Shown piece by piece: positions 1 through 8,057 of a DNA stretch of 64,000 nt. The stretch comes from Pandoraea faecigallinarum (GTDB lineage Bacteria; Pseudomonadota; Gammaproteobacteria; Burkholderiales; Burkholderiaceae). The first letter of the stretch is position 1, and each line of letters opens with the position of its first letter. Below the pieces are notes generated by a model. That model worked only from the letters and a program-made list of their open reading frames with translations. It did no database searches and was not told the DNA's origin. The position numbers and the translations under genes were made by a program. The stretch covers positions 62,001 to 126,000 of the forward strand of contig NZ_CP011807.3 in the NCBI RefSeq assembly GCF_001029105.3, in the 5' to 3' direction.

Positions 1-29
1 GCGCGCCGCGGCGTCCTGCACCGGGCGAC

Positions 30-782
30 GTGCGCAACTGGGACGCGATGGTGGCGTCCCGGCGAGTGCGCGACATCGCCAAGCTCAGACATCGCTACGT
101 GCAGGGCCACGCGCTGGATCGCGTGCGCACGGCTGCGCGCGATGAAGCGATGGCGGGCGTGGGCGTGCCCGCGCACGGCTCGCCTTCGGGACAGGAGATG
201 CTCCGGCAACTCGACGACGCGTTCGACACACTGCGGCGGGTGTTGCGAGACGCCGCCAGCGCATCGCCCACGTTTCGCGATCTCGTCGTGCATACGCCAA
301 TGCGGGATGTTCCGAAACTTGCGTCGTTGCCGCCGGGGGCGACCGAGACCATGCACGCGGAGCAGTGTATCCAGACGGCTATCGCCACGCATGCGCAAGC
401 GTGGCATCGCGAAGCGGTCGCCCGCCTGGGGCTGGCATCCGACACGCTGATCGTGGTGCCGATGGCAGGCCGCTTCGTGCCCTGCGCCGCATGCGCCGAA
501 GTCGAAGCGCAGAGCCGCACGGACGGTGGTCTGTTCGATCCCGCGAATGGGCGCTTTGTACTGCATCGCAGTAGCCGTCGCATCGGCAAGGCGTTCGCCA
601 ACGAGGTGCAGCATATTGCACAGGCCACATTGGCGAAGACGCCCGCCCTGGCGGCGCACCGCGCGCAGCTCATCGCGGACCGTTTCGTCACCGCCCCGCA
701 AACGTTGCGCGCCTATGGCACACCTGTCGTGCTGGATTACTCGCTCGATACGGAAAGCGAGAGTTCGGGCGACGACTCGTGA
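30..782 (+). CDS. Deaminase-like HAE/PCxxC protein, probably 5'-truncated by the window edge
   Basis: Function is not established. Numbering from a GTG at 30, the protein has His-Ala-Glu at 109-111 and Pro-Cys-Ala-Ala-Cys at 151-155. This arrangement (one His ligand, a catalytic Glu, then PCxxC about 40 residues on) is the zinc-site signature of the cytidine-deaminase-like fold, which also occurs in secreted polymorphic-toxin and effector deaminases. The frame stays open from base 3 to the GTG and no clear ribosome-binding site precedes it, so the true N-terminus probably lies outside the window. The N-terminal 100 residues are helical and Arg-rich, with no signal peptide or membrane segment. 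It converges on the effector-like gene next door with a 24-bp gap. A chance match to the two short motifs remains possible. Confidence 0.6.
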   Translation: MRNWDAMVASRRVRDIAKLRHRYVQGHALDRVRTAARDEAMAGVGVPAHGSPSGQEMLRQLDDAFDTLRRVLRDAASASPTFRDLVVHTPMRDVPKLASLPPGATETMHAEQCIQTAIATHAQAWHREAVARLGLASDTLIVVPMAGRFVPCAACAEVEAQSRTDGGLFDPANGRFVLHRSSRRIGKAFANEVQHIAQATLAKTPALAAHRAQLIADRFVTAPQTLRAYGTPVVLDYSLDTESESSGDDS

Positions 783-806
783 GCGTCGCCCGGGCGATGT
801 CCCGGC

Positions 807-2267
807 CTAGTCGCGCGCCTCGTTCGACGAGGCGACGCCAGCATCGGCGGGCGCACCGATGCGTTGCGCGTCGTCCTTCAGGCGCGCGAGCGTCGTCGCG
901 CCCAGCGCCGTGTCGTTCAGATCGGCATACGCTGCCCGGTCGCGGTAATGAAGCATCTCGCTGCCATCGGTCACGCCGATCGATGCCGACATGATCTCGT
1001 GATACGAGTGATGGTTCTTCGGAGGCATCAGATTCGCCATCATGACGATGCGGGCGTCGGCAAGCGAGGGCCAGTCGGAGACGTCCGTGGAGTACGACGC
1101 CATCTCCTTGCACTGCGCATAGTGATTGAGATAGCGCAGTGTATGACCGCTCGGACCCGAGATGACGGGCTTGTCGTGCAGGATGGCGCCAAGGGCGAAT
1201 TTCGCGATCTGCGGATCGTCGCGATCAGACGTTCTCACCATGTTCGAACGATCGCCCGTGCGGTGCTGACGCACATCCGGCCCCACCGGATTCAGATCGC
1301 GGCCGTTGGCTTCGTCGCGTGTGTACTCGGCCGTGCTCCAGGTGATGTCGAGTGCGTCGTGCAGCAGACGCTTTCGCTCCTCGATGTCGCACTTGAACAT
1401 GTAGCTCACGACGTCGTCCGTCGCCGCAAATCCTGCGTCCTCGTACACGCGCGCGACGCCCGCTCTGACGAGCGCCGCGCGGAAGACATGTTCGTCGGAA
1501 GGCGCATTTCGCAGGGCGTCCCAGCGCGCTTGCATGACGGCCTTGATCCGCTCCGGCAATTGTTTGGGCGACTTGATCTCGGCGATGGGGACGTCGAACT
1601 CGCGAAGATTCCACGGATGCATGGGGTTTTCCGGGTGGGGCGCCGCGTTGAACATGTTGCGGCGGCGCTTCGGGTTCGGCGCGTCGGGCGCGTCGTAGTG
1701 CGGCGCTTCGGCCTTGATGAGCGTGGCCAGCACGTGGGCGTCGAGCGTATCGTGCGAATGCAGACACTCGTGCGCACCGCCGATGCCCACGCGCTCGGCG
1801 AAGATCTTCGCTTGAGCGGCCGCGTCGAAATCGTCGTAACGCATCGGTGTACCGGTCAGCGCGCGAATGCGACGCGCCACATCGCGTATGCGCGGATCGT
1901 CGCACAGGGCCTCTCCCAGCTTTCGCTCGAATTCCACGCGCGCTGCCGCCTTGGGGTAGTACGGCTCGCAGTCGAACAGATTCCGTCCCGCGTCGTCACT
2001 GCGGTAGCGCTCGAAGGTCTGACTATCGGGCAACGAGTTGAGCGACGCCAGCGATTCCGTCGACTCGGAGCGCGTTTTCAGTCCCTTGTCGAAGTGCAAG
2101 GCGGGCATGGGTTGCTCGGGGGCCATCTGCACTTGCCGCTCCAGTGCCCAATTGTCGAATTCGCTTGCGACGCGCGCACGATTCAGAAACTGGACACTGC
2201 GTACGGCGTCCAGAAGATTGTCGCTGGAATGAACGCGTGAAATGTCGGACTGCACTCTCAACATCAT
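807..2267 (-). CDS. Putative type III secretion effector (unknown family)
   Basis: A 486-residue soluble protein that I cannot assign to a named family. It begins with ATGATG, so the start may be 2267 or 2264. The first 80 residues are Ser/Thr/Asn-rich and low in structure, as in type III secretion signals. There are no Sec signal or membrane segments. Conspicuous motifs are Gly-Pro-Ser-Gly-His at 371-375 and His-His-Ser-Tyr-His-Glu at 419-424; a Cys/His-rich patch (GAHECLHSHD) lies near 164-173. These could form an active site. The gene starts 3 bp after the stop of a CesT-like chaperone gene, the usual arrangement for an effector and its dedicated chaperone. The secretion assignment is inference from context; no secretion machinery is in the window. 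Confidence 0.55.
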   Translation of the reverse strand: MMLRVQSDISRVHSSDNLLDAVRSVQFLNRARVASEFDNWALERQVQMAPEQPMPALHFDKGLKTRSESTESLASLNSLPDSQTFERYRSDDAGRNLFDCEPYYPKAAARVEFERKLGEALCDDPRIRDVARRIRALTGTPMRYDDFDAAAQAKIFAERVGIGGAHECLHSHDTLDAHVLATLIKAEAPHYDAPDAPNPKRRRNMFNAAPHPENPMHPWNLREFDVPIAEIKSPKQLPERIKAVMQARWDALRNAPSDEHVFRAALVRAGVARVYEDAGFAATDDVVSYMFKCDIEERKRLLHDALDITWSTAEYTRDEANGRDLNPVGPDVRQHRTGDRSNMVRTSDRDDPQIAKFALGAILHDKPVISGPSGHTLRYLNHYAQCKEMASYSTDVSDWPSLADARIVMMANLMPPKNHHSYHEIMSASIGVTDGSEMLHYRDRAAYADLNDTALGATTLARLKDDAQRIGAPADAGVASSNEARD

Positions 2268-2270
2268 GAC

Positions 2271-2756
2271 TTAATGAACCTCGTGTCTTAAAAATTCGAT
2301 CAGCGTGCGGTATTCGGAGAAACCAACGTCGAGCCGGCTTTGCGCGCCCTCGGCAATGCCGTCGTATTCGATGTTTGTGACGCCGAACAGCAAGCAATCC
2401 TGCGCTTGCGCCACGAGCCGCGCCGGTGCATGAGCGTCTGCCGCAAAGCAGTTTGCCGTGATCGAGCCGATCAGATCGGGATGGTGCTGCGCGGCGGGCG
2501 GGACGCCGATCCGGAAGTAGAGATCGAACGTGTCGACGGAGCCGTTCTCGCGGAAGTAGACGGCGTCGCCGTTTTCCAACATGACGCCGGCGCCGGGCGT
2601 GGCCTGCGCGCGAAGGCCGGGCAGATCGAAGCGGCGGCCGATGGCGTCCAGAAAATCGTTCAGCCGGCGTCGCGGCATTGGGGAATCGGGCAAACGCCCG
2701 GGTGACGCATCGTAGGGCACCGCGTCGTTTTTCGGCGCACGGAAATGGGATGGCAT
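2271..2756 (-). CDS. CesT/Tir-like type III secretion chaperone
   Basis: A 161-residue acidic protein whose core, from about residue 27, fits the CesT/Tir chaperone pattern: an initial helix (LNDFLDAIGRRFDLPGL), short strands with a hydrophobic binding surface (GVMLENGDAVYFRENGSVDTFDLYFRIG), then a C-terminal helix (YRTLIEFLRHE). Such chaperones bind the N-terminal part of one effector and keep it secretion-competent. The downstream gene begins 3 bp after this stop, so the pair is almost certainly co-translated. The first 26 residues are atypical for the family. An internal Met at residue 27 (start 2678) is an alternative; neither start has a good ribosome-binding site. Family assignment is from pattern only. 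Confidence 0.6.
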   Translation of the reverse strand: MPSHFRAPKNDAVPYDASPGRLPDSPMPRRRLNDFLDAIGRRFDLPGLRAQATPGAGVMLENGDAVYFRENGSVDTFDLYFRIGVPPAAQHHPDLIGSITANCFAADAHAPARLVAQAQDCLLFGVTNIEYDGIAEGAQSRLDVGFSEYRTLIEFLRHEVH

Positions 2757-2965
2757 GCGGCTTTTACCGAATCATTGTGAAAAGAGCGGCGCATGTTATC
2801 GGCTAGCCGTCACCGCGAATAGACAGGCTCCCGCTTTTGGGGTGAATCATGGGGATTGGCGCCGCTTTTTCCCGGCTGTGGCATTCGCGCGATTCGTGTC
2901 GGATCTCTGCGTTGCGTCCGTTCGTTTGATTCTGAAATCGCCGGGCGGCGCGCCCGTCGAGGCCG

Positions 2966-2987
2966 AAAAAAAACCGCCCGAGGGCGG
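2966..2987 (-). terminator. Rho-independent terminator of the purine deaminase operon
   Basis: On the minus strand a CCGCCC/GGGCGG stem with a 2-nt loop is followed by eight T. It lies about 40 bp past the stop of the deaminase gene. The rest of the 2757-3026 gap shows nothing else I can support. Confidence 0.75.
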
Positions 2988-3026
2988 CTGAAGGTCGGGT
3001 GAGACCCAGAAAAACGAGGGCGATAT

Positions 3027-4136
3027 TCAGCCCGCCAACGAACGGGCGAGCACGTCGCGGGCGCTGTCGAAATCCGACGCGAAGCGACGGTGCCAGTCTT
3101 GTCGCGTGCTGTCGTCGATCCATGCGCCGTCGAGGCCGTTTTGCATGAAGCCCCGCAAGTCGTCGAGCGTGAAGCCGAAGTGGCTGTACATCAGCTCCCA
3201 GGCCTGCGCCGGATTGACCTTGTGCAGGGTCGGATCGTCGGTGTTCGGGTGAATCTTCAGCCCGAGGCCCGGCATGCGGCGCATCGGGTGATCTTCCGCC
3301 CAACGCTGGGGGGAGAGCGTGCGCAGGTAGTACGAGTTCGTCGGCACGACGGTGAAGACGATGCCGCGCCGGGCGCATTCGCGTGCGAAATCCGGCGCGT
3401 CGACGATGGTGTAGCCGTGATCGATACGATCGCATTTGAGCAGCTCGAGCGCAGTTTCGACGTTCGTCCAGGGCATTCCGAATTCGCCCGCATGTGCGGT
3501 CGTCCTGAATCCGGCGAGACGCGCGTTGCGATAGGCTTTCCAGAACAATTCGGGCGGCCTGTCGTTTTCACGATAGTCGATGCCGATACCGATCACTTCG
3601 TCAGCGCGATGCGCACGCATCCATTCGACCATCTCGACAGCCTCGCTCGCCTCCGCCTCACGGTCGATGCTCGGAATCAGACGCCCGACGATGCCGTGGT
3701 CGCGCTCGGCGTCGCGAATGGCGGCGACGATGGCATGTTGCGCGTCGGCATACGGAAGGCCGGACGTGCGTACGGTGCCCGTGGGATTCCAGAAGAACTC
3801 GCTGTAACGGACGTTGTATGCGGCAGCGTCGGCCAGATATTCGTACGCGATGCGATGCAGATCGTCCGGCGACGTCAGCAGATACCGGTCGAGTGCGCGC
3901 AGTACGCGCAGCACGCCCACGGGCTTCTCGCCGCGGGTGTAGAACGCGTCGATCTCGGCGCGCTCCAGCGGTGCCTTCGACTTCTCGGCGAGCGCCACGA
4001 ACGTGTCGTGACGCACCGCACCCAGCAGGTGGCAATGCAGTTCGACCTTGGGTATCGCGCGAAAGAAGGTGCGATGCGCTTGCTGAATCTGCACGCCGGT
4101 GCGTGCGGCGGGCACGTGGCCCGGTGTCTCTGTCAT
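3027..4136 (-). CDS. add: Adenosine deaminase family protein (adenosine or adenine aminohydrolase)
   Basis: Zinc hydrolase that deaminates adenosine to inosine, or adenine to hypoxanthine; the two specificities share this family. The 369-residue length is usual. His34-Cys-His36 is the N-terminal metal-binding HxH motif, HAGE in mid-protein carries a further metal ligand and catalytic Glu region, and NTDDP near the C-terminus is the usual metal-binding/substrate motif. The ATG at 4136 fits family starts (the conserved core begins near residue 27); the frame runs on upstream without one. It lies 71 bp downstream of an NCS2 purine permease gene on the same strand, so the imported base or nucleoside is probably deaminated at once in the cytoplasm. 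Context (base permease, periplasmic nucleoside hydrolase) slightly favours adenine as substrate. Confidence 0.85.
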   Translation of the reverse strand: MTETPGHVPAARTGVQIQQAHRTFFRAIPKVELHCHLLGAVRHDTFVALAEKSKAPLERAEIDAFYTRGEKPVGVLRVLRALDRYLLTSPDDLHRIAYEYLADAAAYNVRYSEFFWNPTGTVRTSGLPYADAQHAIVAAIRDAERDHGIVGRLIPSIDREAEASEAVEMVEWMRAHRADEVIGIGIDYRENDRPPELFWKAYRNARLAGFRTTAHAGEFGMPWTNVETALELLKCDRIDHGYTIVDAPDFARECARRGIVFTVVPTNSYYLRTLSPQRWAEDHPMRRMPGLGLKIHPNTDDPTLHKVNPAQAWELMYSHFGFTLDDLRGFMQNGLDGAWIDDSTRQDWHRRFASDFDSARDVLARSLAG

Positions 4137-4207
4137 ATCGTTCCGTCTTGATGATTTCACGGCAAAACCGACGCGGCCGCACGGGCCGGCCATGGGCGGC
4201 ACCAGGG

Positions 4208-5605
4208 TCAATGACGCCCCACGACCGTCCAGAAGTAATACGCCAGCGGCAGCGCCAACACGTAAAGCCCCCACGGCAGCTCCTTGAAGCGACCCATGAG
4301 CGCCTTGACCAGCACGTAGCACAGCAAGCCCCCCGCGATACCGGTGCCGAAGCTGTTCGAGAGCAACGTGAGCAATACCATCGCAAGCACGGGGAAGGCG
4401 TCGCTGAAGTCGTCGAACGGCACATGGCGAATCGTGCTGAACATCGACAAGCCGATGAGGATCAGCGCAGGCGCGGTGGCTTCCTTGGGGATCGCCAGCG
4501 CGACCGGCACGAAGAAGCACACCAGAGCGAACATCACGGCGGCGGCAATGGACGTGAGCCCCGTGCGGCCGCCCGCTTCGACCCCCGCGGCCGATTCGAC
4601 CAGCGCCGTGAGCGCGGGAATGCCCAGCAGCGCGCCGCCGGTTGCGGCAATCGAATCCACGAGAAACGGCCGGTTGATGTTCTCCATGTTGCCGTGTGCG
4701 TCGAGCAGACCGGCTTTGCCGCCAACGGCGAGGGTGGTCCCCAGTGTGGAGAAGAATTCCGCCGCGAAGAACGCGAACAGGTAAGGCAGTGCGGAGATCG
4801 TCAACGCGCTCTTGAGGTCGAGGGCAAACGCCACGGGCGCGATGCTGTGCGGCAGCGACATGAACGACTCGGGCACCTTCGTCACGCCCAGCGGCACACC
4901 GGCGATGGCGGCGATGAGAATCGACCAGAGGATGGCACCGGGGACCTTGCGGCCTTGCAGCAGCACGGCCGCACCGAGTCCGATCAGGGCGACGAGGGTG
5001 CCCGGCTTGCTGAAGTCTCCCAGCGCGAACGCGTTCGTCCTGGCGTTGGCGACGACCATGCCGGCGTTGCGCACGCCCAGCACCGCGATGAACAAGCCGA
5101 TCGACGCGCCGAGACCCAGCTTGATCGCCGTCGGAATCAGGCGCGCCACCACACTGCGCGCCCCGATCACCGTCAGCAACAGGAACAGCAGGCCCGACAG
5201 GCACGCGATGGCGATCCCGGTCTGCCAGGCCACATGTTCGGTGGCCGCGAGCGTGACGCCCACGATGACCGAACCACCGATGCCGGGGCCGACGACGAAC
5301 GGCAGGTTCGCGTAGAAACCCATCAGCACCGAGAACATGACGAACACCAGTATCACCGCGGTAGTGCTTGCGCCGCGATCCATGCCGCCCGTGGCGAGCA
5401 GCGACGGGATCACGACCAGCAAATATGCCGCCGCAAGGAAAGTCGTGATGCCGGCAAGCACCTCCGTGCGCACGCTGGAGCCGCGTGCGCCGATGGCGAA
5501 GCGGCGCTCCAGCCAGCCGCCCGGGGCCGTAGCCGTAGCCGTCTGGCCCGGGGGCATCGAAGGTGCGCTATCGTGCATATCACGCTTGGGAGTAGAGGTC
5601 TGCAT
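4208..5605 (-). CDS. NCS2-family purine base permease (AzgA-like)
   Basis: Inner-membrane symporter for purine bases such as adenine, hypoxanthine or guanine. The 465 residues form about 12-14 hydrophobic segments after a roughly 30-residue polar N-terminus. The early TEVLAGITTFLAAAYLLVVIPSLL segment and the GIGGSVIVGVTLA region (a variant of the GMGLNAFF motif) match the AzgA/PurP branch of NCS2. It is the first gene of a two-gene operon with the deaminase and is divergent from a LysR regulator. The 205-bp intergenic region holds the palindrome at 5681-5698. Substrate range is inferred from family and neighbours. Confidence 0.85.
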   Translation of the reverse strand: MQTSTPKRDMHDSAPSMPPGQTATATAPGGWLERRFAIGARGSSVRTEVLAGITTFLAAAYLLVVIPSLLATGGMDRGASTTAVILVFVMFSVLMGFYANLPFVVGPGIGGSVIVGVTLAATEHVAWQTGIAIACLSGLLFLLLTVIGARSVVARLIPTAIKLGLGASIGLFIAVLGVRNAGMVVANARTNAFALGDFSKPGTLVALIGLGAAVLLQGRKVPGAILWSILIAAIAGVPLGVTKVPESFMSLPHSIAPVAFALDLKSALTISALPYLFAFFAAEFFSTLGTTLAVGGKAGLLDAHGNMENINRPFLVDSIAATGGALLGIPALTALVESAAGVEAGGRTGLTSIAAAVMFALVCFFVPVALAIPKEATAPALILIGLSMFSTIRHVPFDDFSDAFPVLAMVLLTLLSNSFGTGIAGGLLCYVLVKALMGRFKELPWGLYVLALPLAYYFWTVVGRH

Positions 5606-5680
5606 AGGCCAAGAATAGAAGGTCTCTGGGTGGCACTTTACGTGCGCGCGACTATAAATAAAAAATGAAATTACTTATGA

Positions 5681-5698
5681 TTCGATAATTCGAATCTA
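5681..5698. promoter_or_regulatory. Palindromic operator, likely for the adjacent LysR regulator
   Basis: Perfect 7-bp inverted repeat GATTCGA-TAAT-TCGAATC in an AT-rich stretch between the divergent permease and LysR genes. It lies 76-93 bp before the permease start. Bases 5684-5698 match bases 9300-9314 upstream of the porin at 13 of 15 positions, which points to one regulator acting on both promoters. Confidence 0.65.
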
Positions 5699-5810
5699 TT
5701 CTGTGCGACACGCGCGGATTCCCGGGCACGCCCCGGTCTCCGGCGGCGTCGCGGTCCTGGTGTCTTGCCATCACGCATGACAAAGCATGACAAAACTTGA
5801 GGAGCGCGCC

Positions 5811-6839
5811 ATGGCGTCTTCGTCCCGACGTCCCGAGAACGCTGTCGCCAAGGCCGAAGCGTCGTCCTGCGCGAAGGCGGTACCGGCAACCGGCCCCGCT
5901 GCTGCTGCGGCGGCGCACGTACCGCCTCTGCCCGCGCTCACGCTGCGTCAGGTGCAGTACTTCGTGGCGCTCGCCCATTCGCGCAGCTTCACGCAGGCGG
6001 CGCAGGCGCTTTCCGTCACGCAGCCCGCGCTGACCGCCGCCATTCGGCAGATCGAGTTCCTGCTCGGCGGGCGGCTGTTCGAGCGTTCCGCGCATCGCCT
6101 GACGCTCACCGACGCCGGCGCGACCATCCTGCCGCTCGCGGAACGCCTGCTCAATGCCGCGCGCGGGACTTTCGACGACATGACGAGCACCTTCACGCTG
6201 CAAGCGCAGACGGTGCGCATCGGTTTCATTCCGTCGGTCGCCGCGCGTTTGTTGCCGGTACTCGGGAGCTTGCGCGATTCGCATCCGAACGTACGCTTCG
6301 CACTCTCCGACTTGCCGAACAGCGAGCTGGTCGCCGCACTCGCGCGTGGCGAGATCGATCTCGGCGTGGGGATTCGCGACGAGGCGGACGAAGCGGGTCA
6401 GGCGGCCAATACCGAAGGCTTTCGCTGCGACGATCTCTTCGACGACGAAATCGTGCTCGTCGCGCGTCACGACGATCCCCTTGCCCGGGCCGGATCCGTC
6501 AGTTGGTCGCAACTGACCGAACGCGATCTCGCCGTGTTCGTACGCGGCAACGTCAGCGACTCGCTCCAGCGTACGGGCGGCTCGCAAAACCTGCGGCTCG
6601 AACCGAAGTACCGCATGGAGTACACCGAACCGCTCTACGCGCTGGTGCGCAGCGGTCTCGCGCTGGCGATCCTGCCGCGGCTCTACACGCTGCATCTGCA
6701 CGATCCGGCGCTTGTTGCGCTCGACGTCATTGCCCCGCGCGTCACGCGTACAGTGGCGCTCATATCGCTCGTCGGTAAGGAGCGGGGGCCGCAAGTGAGC
6801 GCATGCCGCGAGTGGATCGCGAAGCATCTCGCCACATGA
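5811..6839 (+). CDS. LysR-family regulator, probably of purine salvage
   Basis: 342 residues: a low-complexity Ala-rich N-terminal tail of about 45 residues, then a winged-helix HTH (TLRQVQYFVALAHSRSFTQAAQALSVTQPALTAAIRQIE) and a LysR substrate-binding domain. The ATG at 5811 is chosen over 5787 because GAGGAG sits 6 nt before it. It is divergent from the permease-deaminase operon and faces the nucleoside hydrolase-porin operon tail to tail. With the shared palindrome upstream of both operons it is the obvious candidate regulator of the whole locus; the inducer is unknown (perhaps a purine). Confidence 0.85.
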   Translation: MASSSRRPENAVAKAEASSCAKAVPATGPAAAAAAHVPPLPALTLRQVQYFVALAHSRSFTQAAQALSVTQPALTAAIRQIEFLLGGRLFERSAHRLTLTDAGATILPLAERLLNAARGTFDDMTSTFTLQAQTVRIGFIPSVAARLLPVLGSLRDSHPNVRFALSDLPNSELVAALARGEIDLGVGIRDEADEAGQAANTEGFRCDDLFDDEIVLVARHDDPLARAGSVSWSQLTERDLAVFVRGNVSDSLQRTGGSQNLRLEPKYRMEYTEPLYALVRSGLALAILPRLYTLHLHDPALVALDVIAPRVTRTVALISLVGKERGPQVSACREWIAKHLAT

Positions 6840-6879
6840 CCGGCCTTGCCATGCGCTTGCCGCCGGCCGCGGCCGCCCG

Positions 6880-7998
6880 TCAGGGCAGGCGTGCGATGCG
6901 TTCGAGCAGCAAATCGTAGAAGCGCCCGGCGTCGATGTCAGTGAGCCACGTCGCGTTCGGCGCGCGCTTCGTGCGGCCGTTCCAGTCCACCACCGTCTCG
7001 CCCAGTGTGAGCTGGCCGGTGGTCTCCACCGCCACGTTCACGCGGCGGCCGCCGTACATCGTCGGGTCGAGCAGATAGCCGATGGTGCAGGGGTCGTACA
7101 TCGGGGCTTCTTCCACGCCGCGGCGGCGCTTTTGATATGCGACGCCCGCGGCGAGAATGTCCGCGACGATCGGGCCGCAGCGATTCTTCAGCGCACGGAA
7201 CGGCTCGATGCGCGCCGGCGTGATGAGCGCTTTCAGGCTAACGTCGCGCGGCACCACCGTCACCGGCACACCGGCGCCGAGCACGATGCTCGCGGCTTCC
7301 GGGTCGACGAAGATGTTGAACTCGGCAGCCGGCGTGTAGTTGCCGCGCTCGAACCATGCGCCGCCCATGAGCACGATTTCACGGATCGCCTTCGCGCCCT
7401 CCGGGGCCGCCGTGAGGGCGGTCGCGAGATTGGTCAGCGGGCCAATGCCGACGAGCGTCACGCTGCCGGGGGGCGCCGCCCGCAGGGTATCGATGAGATA
7501 TGTCACGGCATGGGCTCTTTCCAGCCCGCCGCGCGGCTCGTGCAGCGCGACACCGTCGAGCCCGGAACGTCCCATGACATTCGCGGCCGTCACCAGATCG
7601 CGCATCAGCGGCTTCGGGCAGCCGGCGTAGACCGGCAGCGACGTCGTCTTGCCGGCCCAGTCGCGCACGATGCGGGCGTTGCGCTCGGTCAGGTTCAGCG
7701 GCACGTTGCCGCCGACGACCGTCAGCGCCTTGAGGTCGATCTGCTCAGGCGAACCGAGTGCGAACAGGATGGCGATGGCGTCGTCCTGACCGGGGTCGCA
7801 ATCGATAATGACCGCGCGACGTGGCGAGCCGTCGGCCGTGAGCGGCGACGCGCCTTCGGTCGACGTCATTTTCGCGAAGGCGCTGCCCGCGCCGGTCGCG
7901 CCCATCGTAACAAGCGAGGCGGCAAGCGAGGTGCGCAGGAATCGGCGGCGGCTGTGTCGCTCGCCGGCCATATCGTGCATTGGATTCGATTCGTTCAT
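6880..7998 (-). CDS. Tat-exported inosine/uridine-preferring nucleoside hydrolase
   Basis: Cleaves N-glycosidic bonds of ribonucleosides to base and ribose. Near the mature N-terminus DCDPGQDD (66-73) is the calcium-binding signature of the family, and AEFNIFVDPEAA is its second signature. Unusually, the protein starts with a twin-arginine signal (SRRRFLR at 16-22, then a hydrophobic Ala/Gly-rich stretch ending AFA), so it should act in the periplasm, whereas most characterised bacterial homologues are cytoplasmic. It lies 59 bp after the porin gene on the same strand. Together they suggest nucleosides enter by the porin, are split in the periplasm, and the base is taken up by the NCS2 permease. 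The start is uncertain (Met1, 7 or 10); none has a strong ribosome-binding site. Confidence 0.85.
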   Translation of the reverse strand: MNESNPMHDMAGERHSRRRFLRTSLAASLVTMGATGAGSAFAKMTSTEGASPLTADGSPRRAVIIDCDPGQDDAIAILFALGSPEQIDLKALTVVGGNVPLNLTERNARIVRDWAGKTTSLPVYAGCPKPLMRDLVTAANVMGRSGLDGVALHEPRGGLERAHAVTYLIDTLRAAPPGSVTLVGIGPLTNLATALTAAPEGAKAIREIVLMGGAWFERGNYTPAAEFNIFVDPEAASIVLGAGVPVTVVPRDVSLKALITPARIEPFRALKNRCGPIVADILAAGVAYQKRRRGVEEAPMYDPCTIGYLLDPTMYGGRRVNVAVETTGQLTLGETVVDWNGRTKRAPNATWLTDIDAGRFYDLLLERIARLP

Positions 7999-8057
7999 GG
8001 TCGTCGTTTGGTCGAACTTGCGAAGCGAAGAACGCGCATCCGGGCGCGCCCGCGGTA

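Noticed and set aside
864..2240. 458-codon + strand open frame opposite the effector-like gene
   Set aside because: The minus-strand reading has the coupled chaperone gene and a more protein-like composition; the + reading is Arg/Val/His-rich.
3818..5668. 616-codon + strand open frame opposite the deaminase and permease
   Set aside because: Arg/His/Gln-rich antisense translation with no domain; the minus-strand permease is unambiguous.
5652..6827. 391-codon minus-strand open frame opposite the LysR gene
   Set aside because: Shadow of the LysR coding sequence; no ribosome-binding site and atypical composition.
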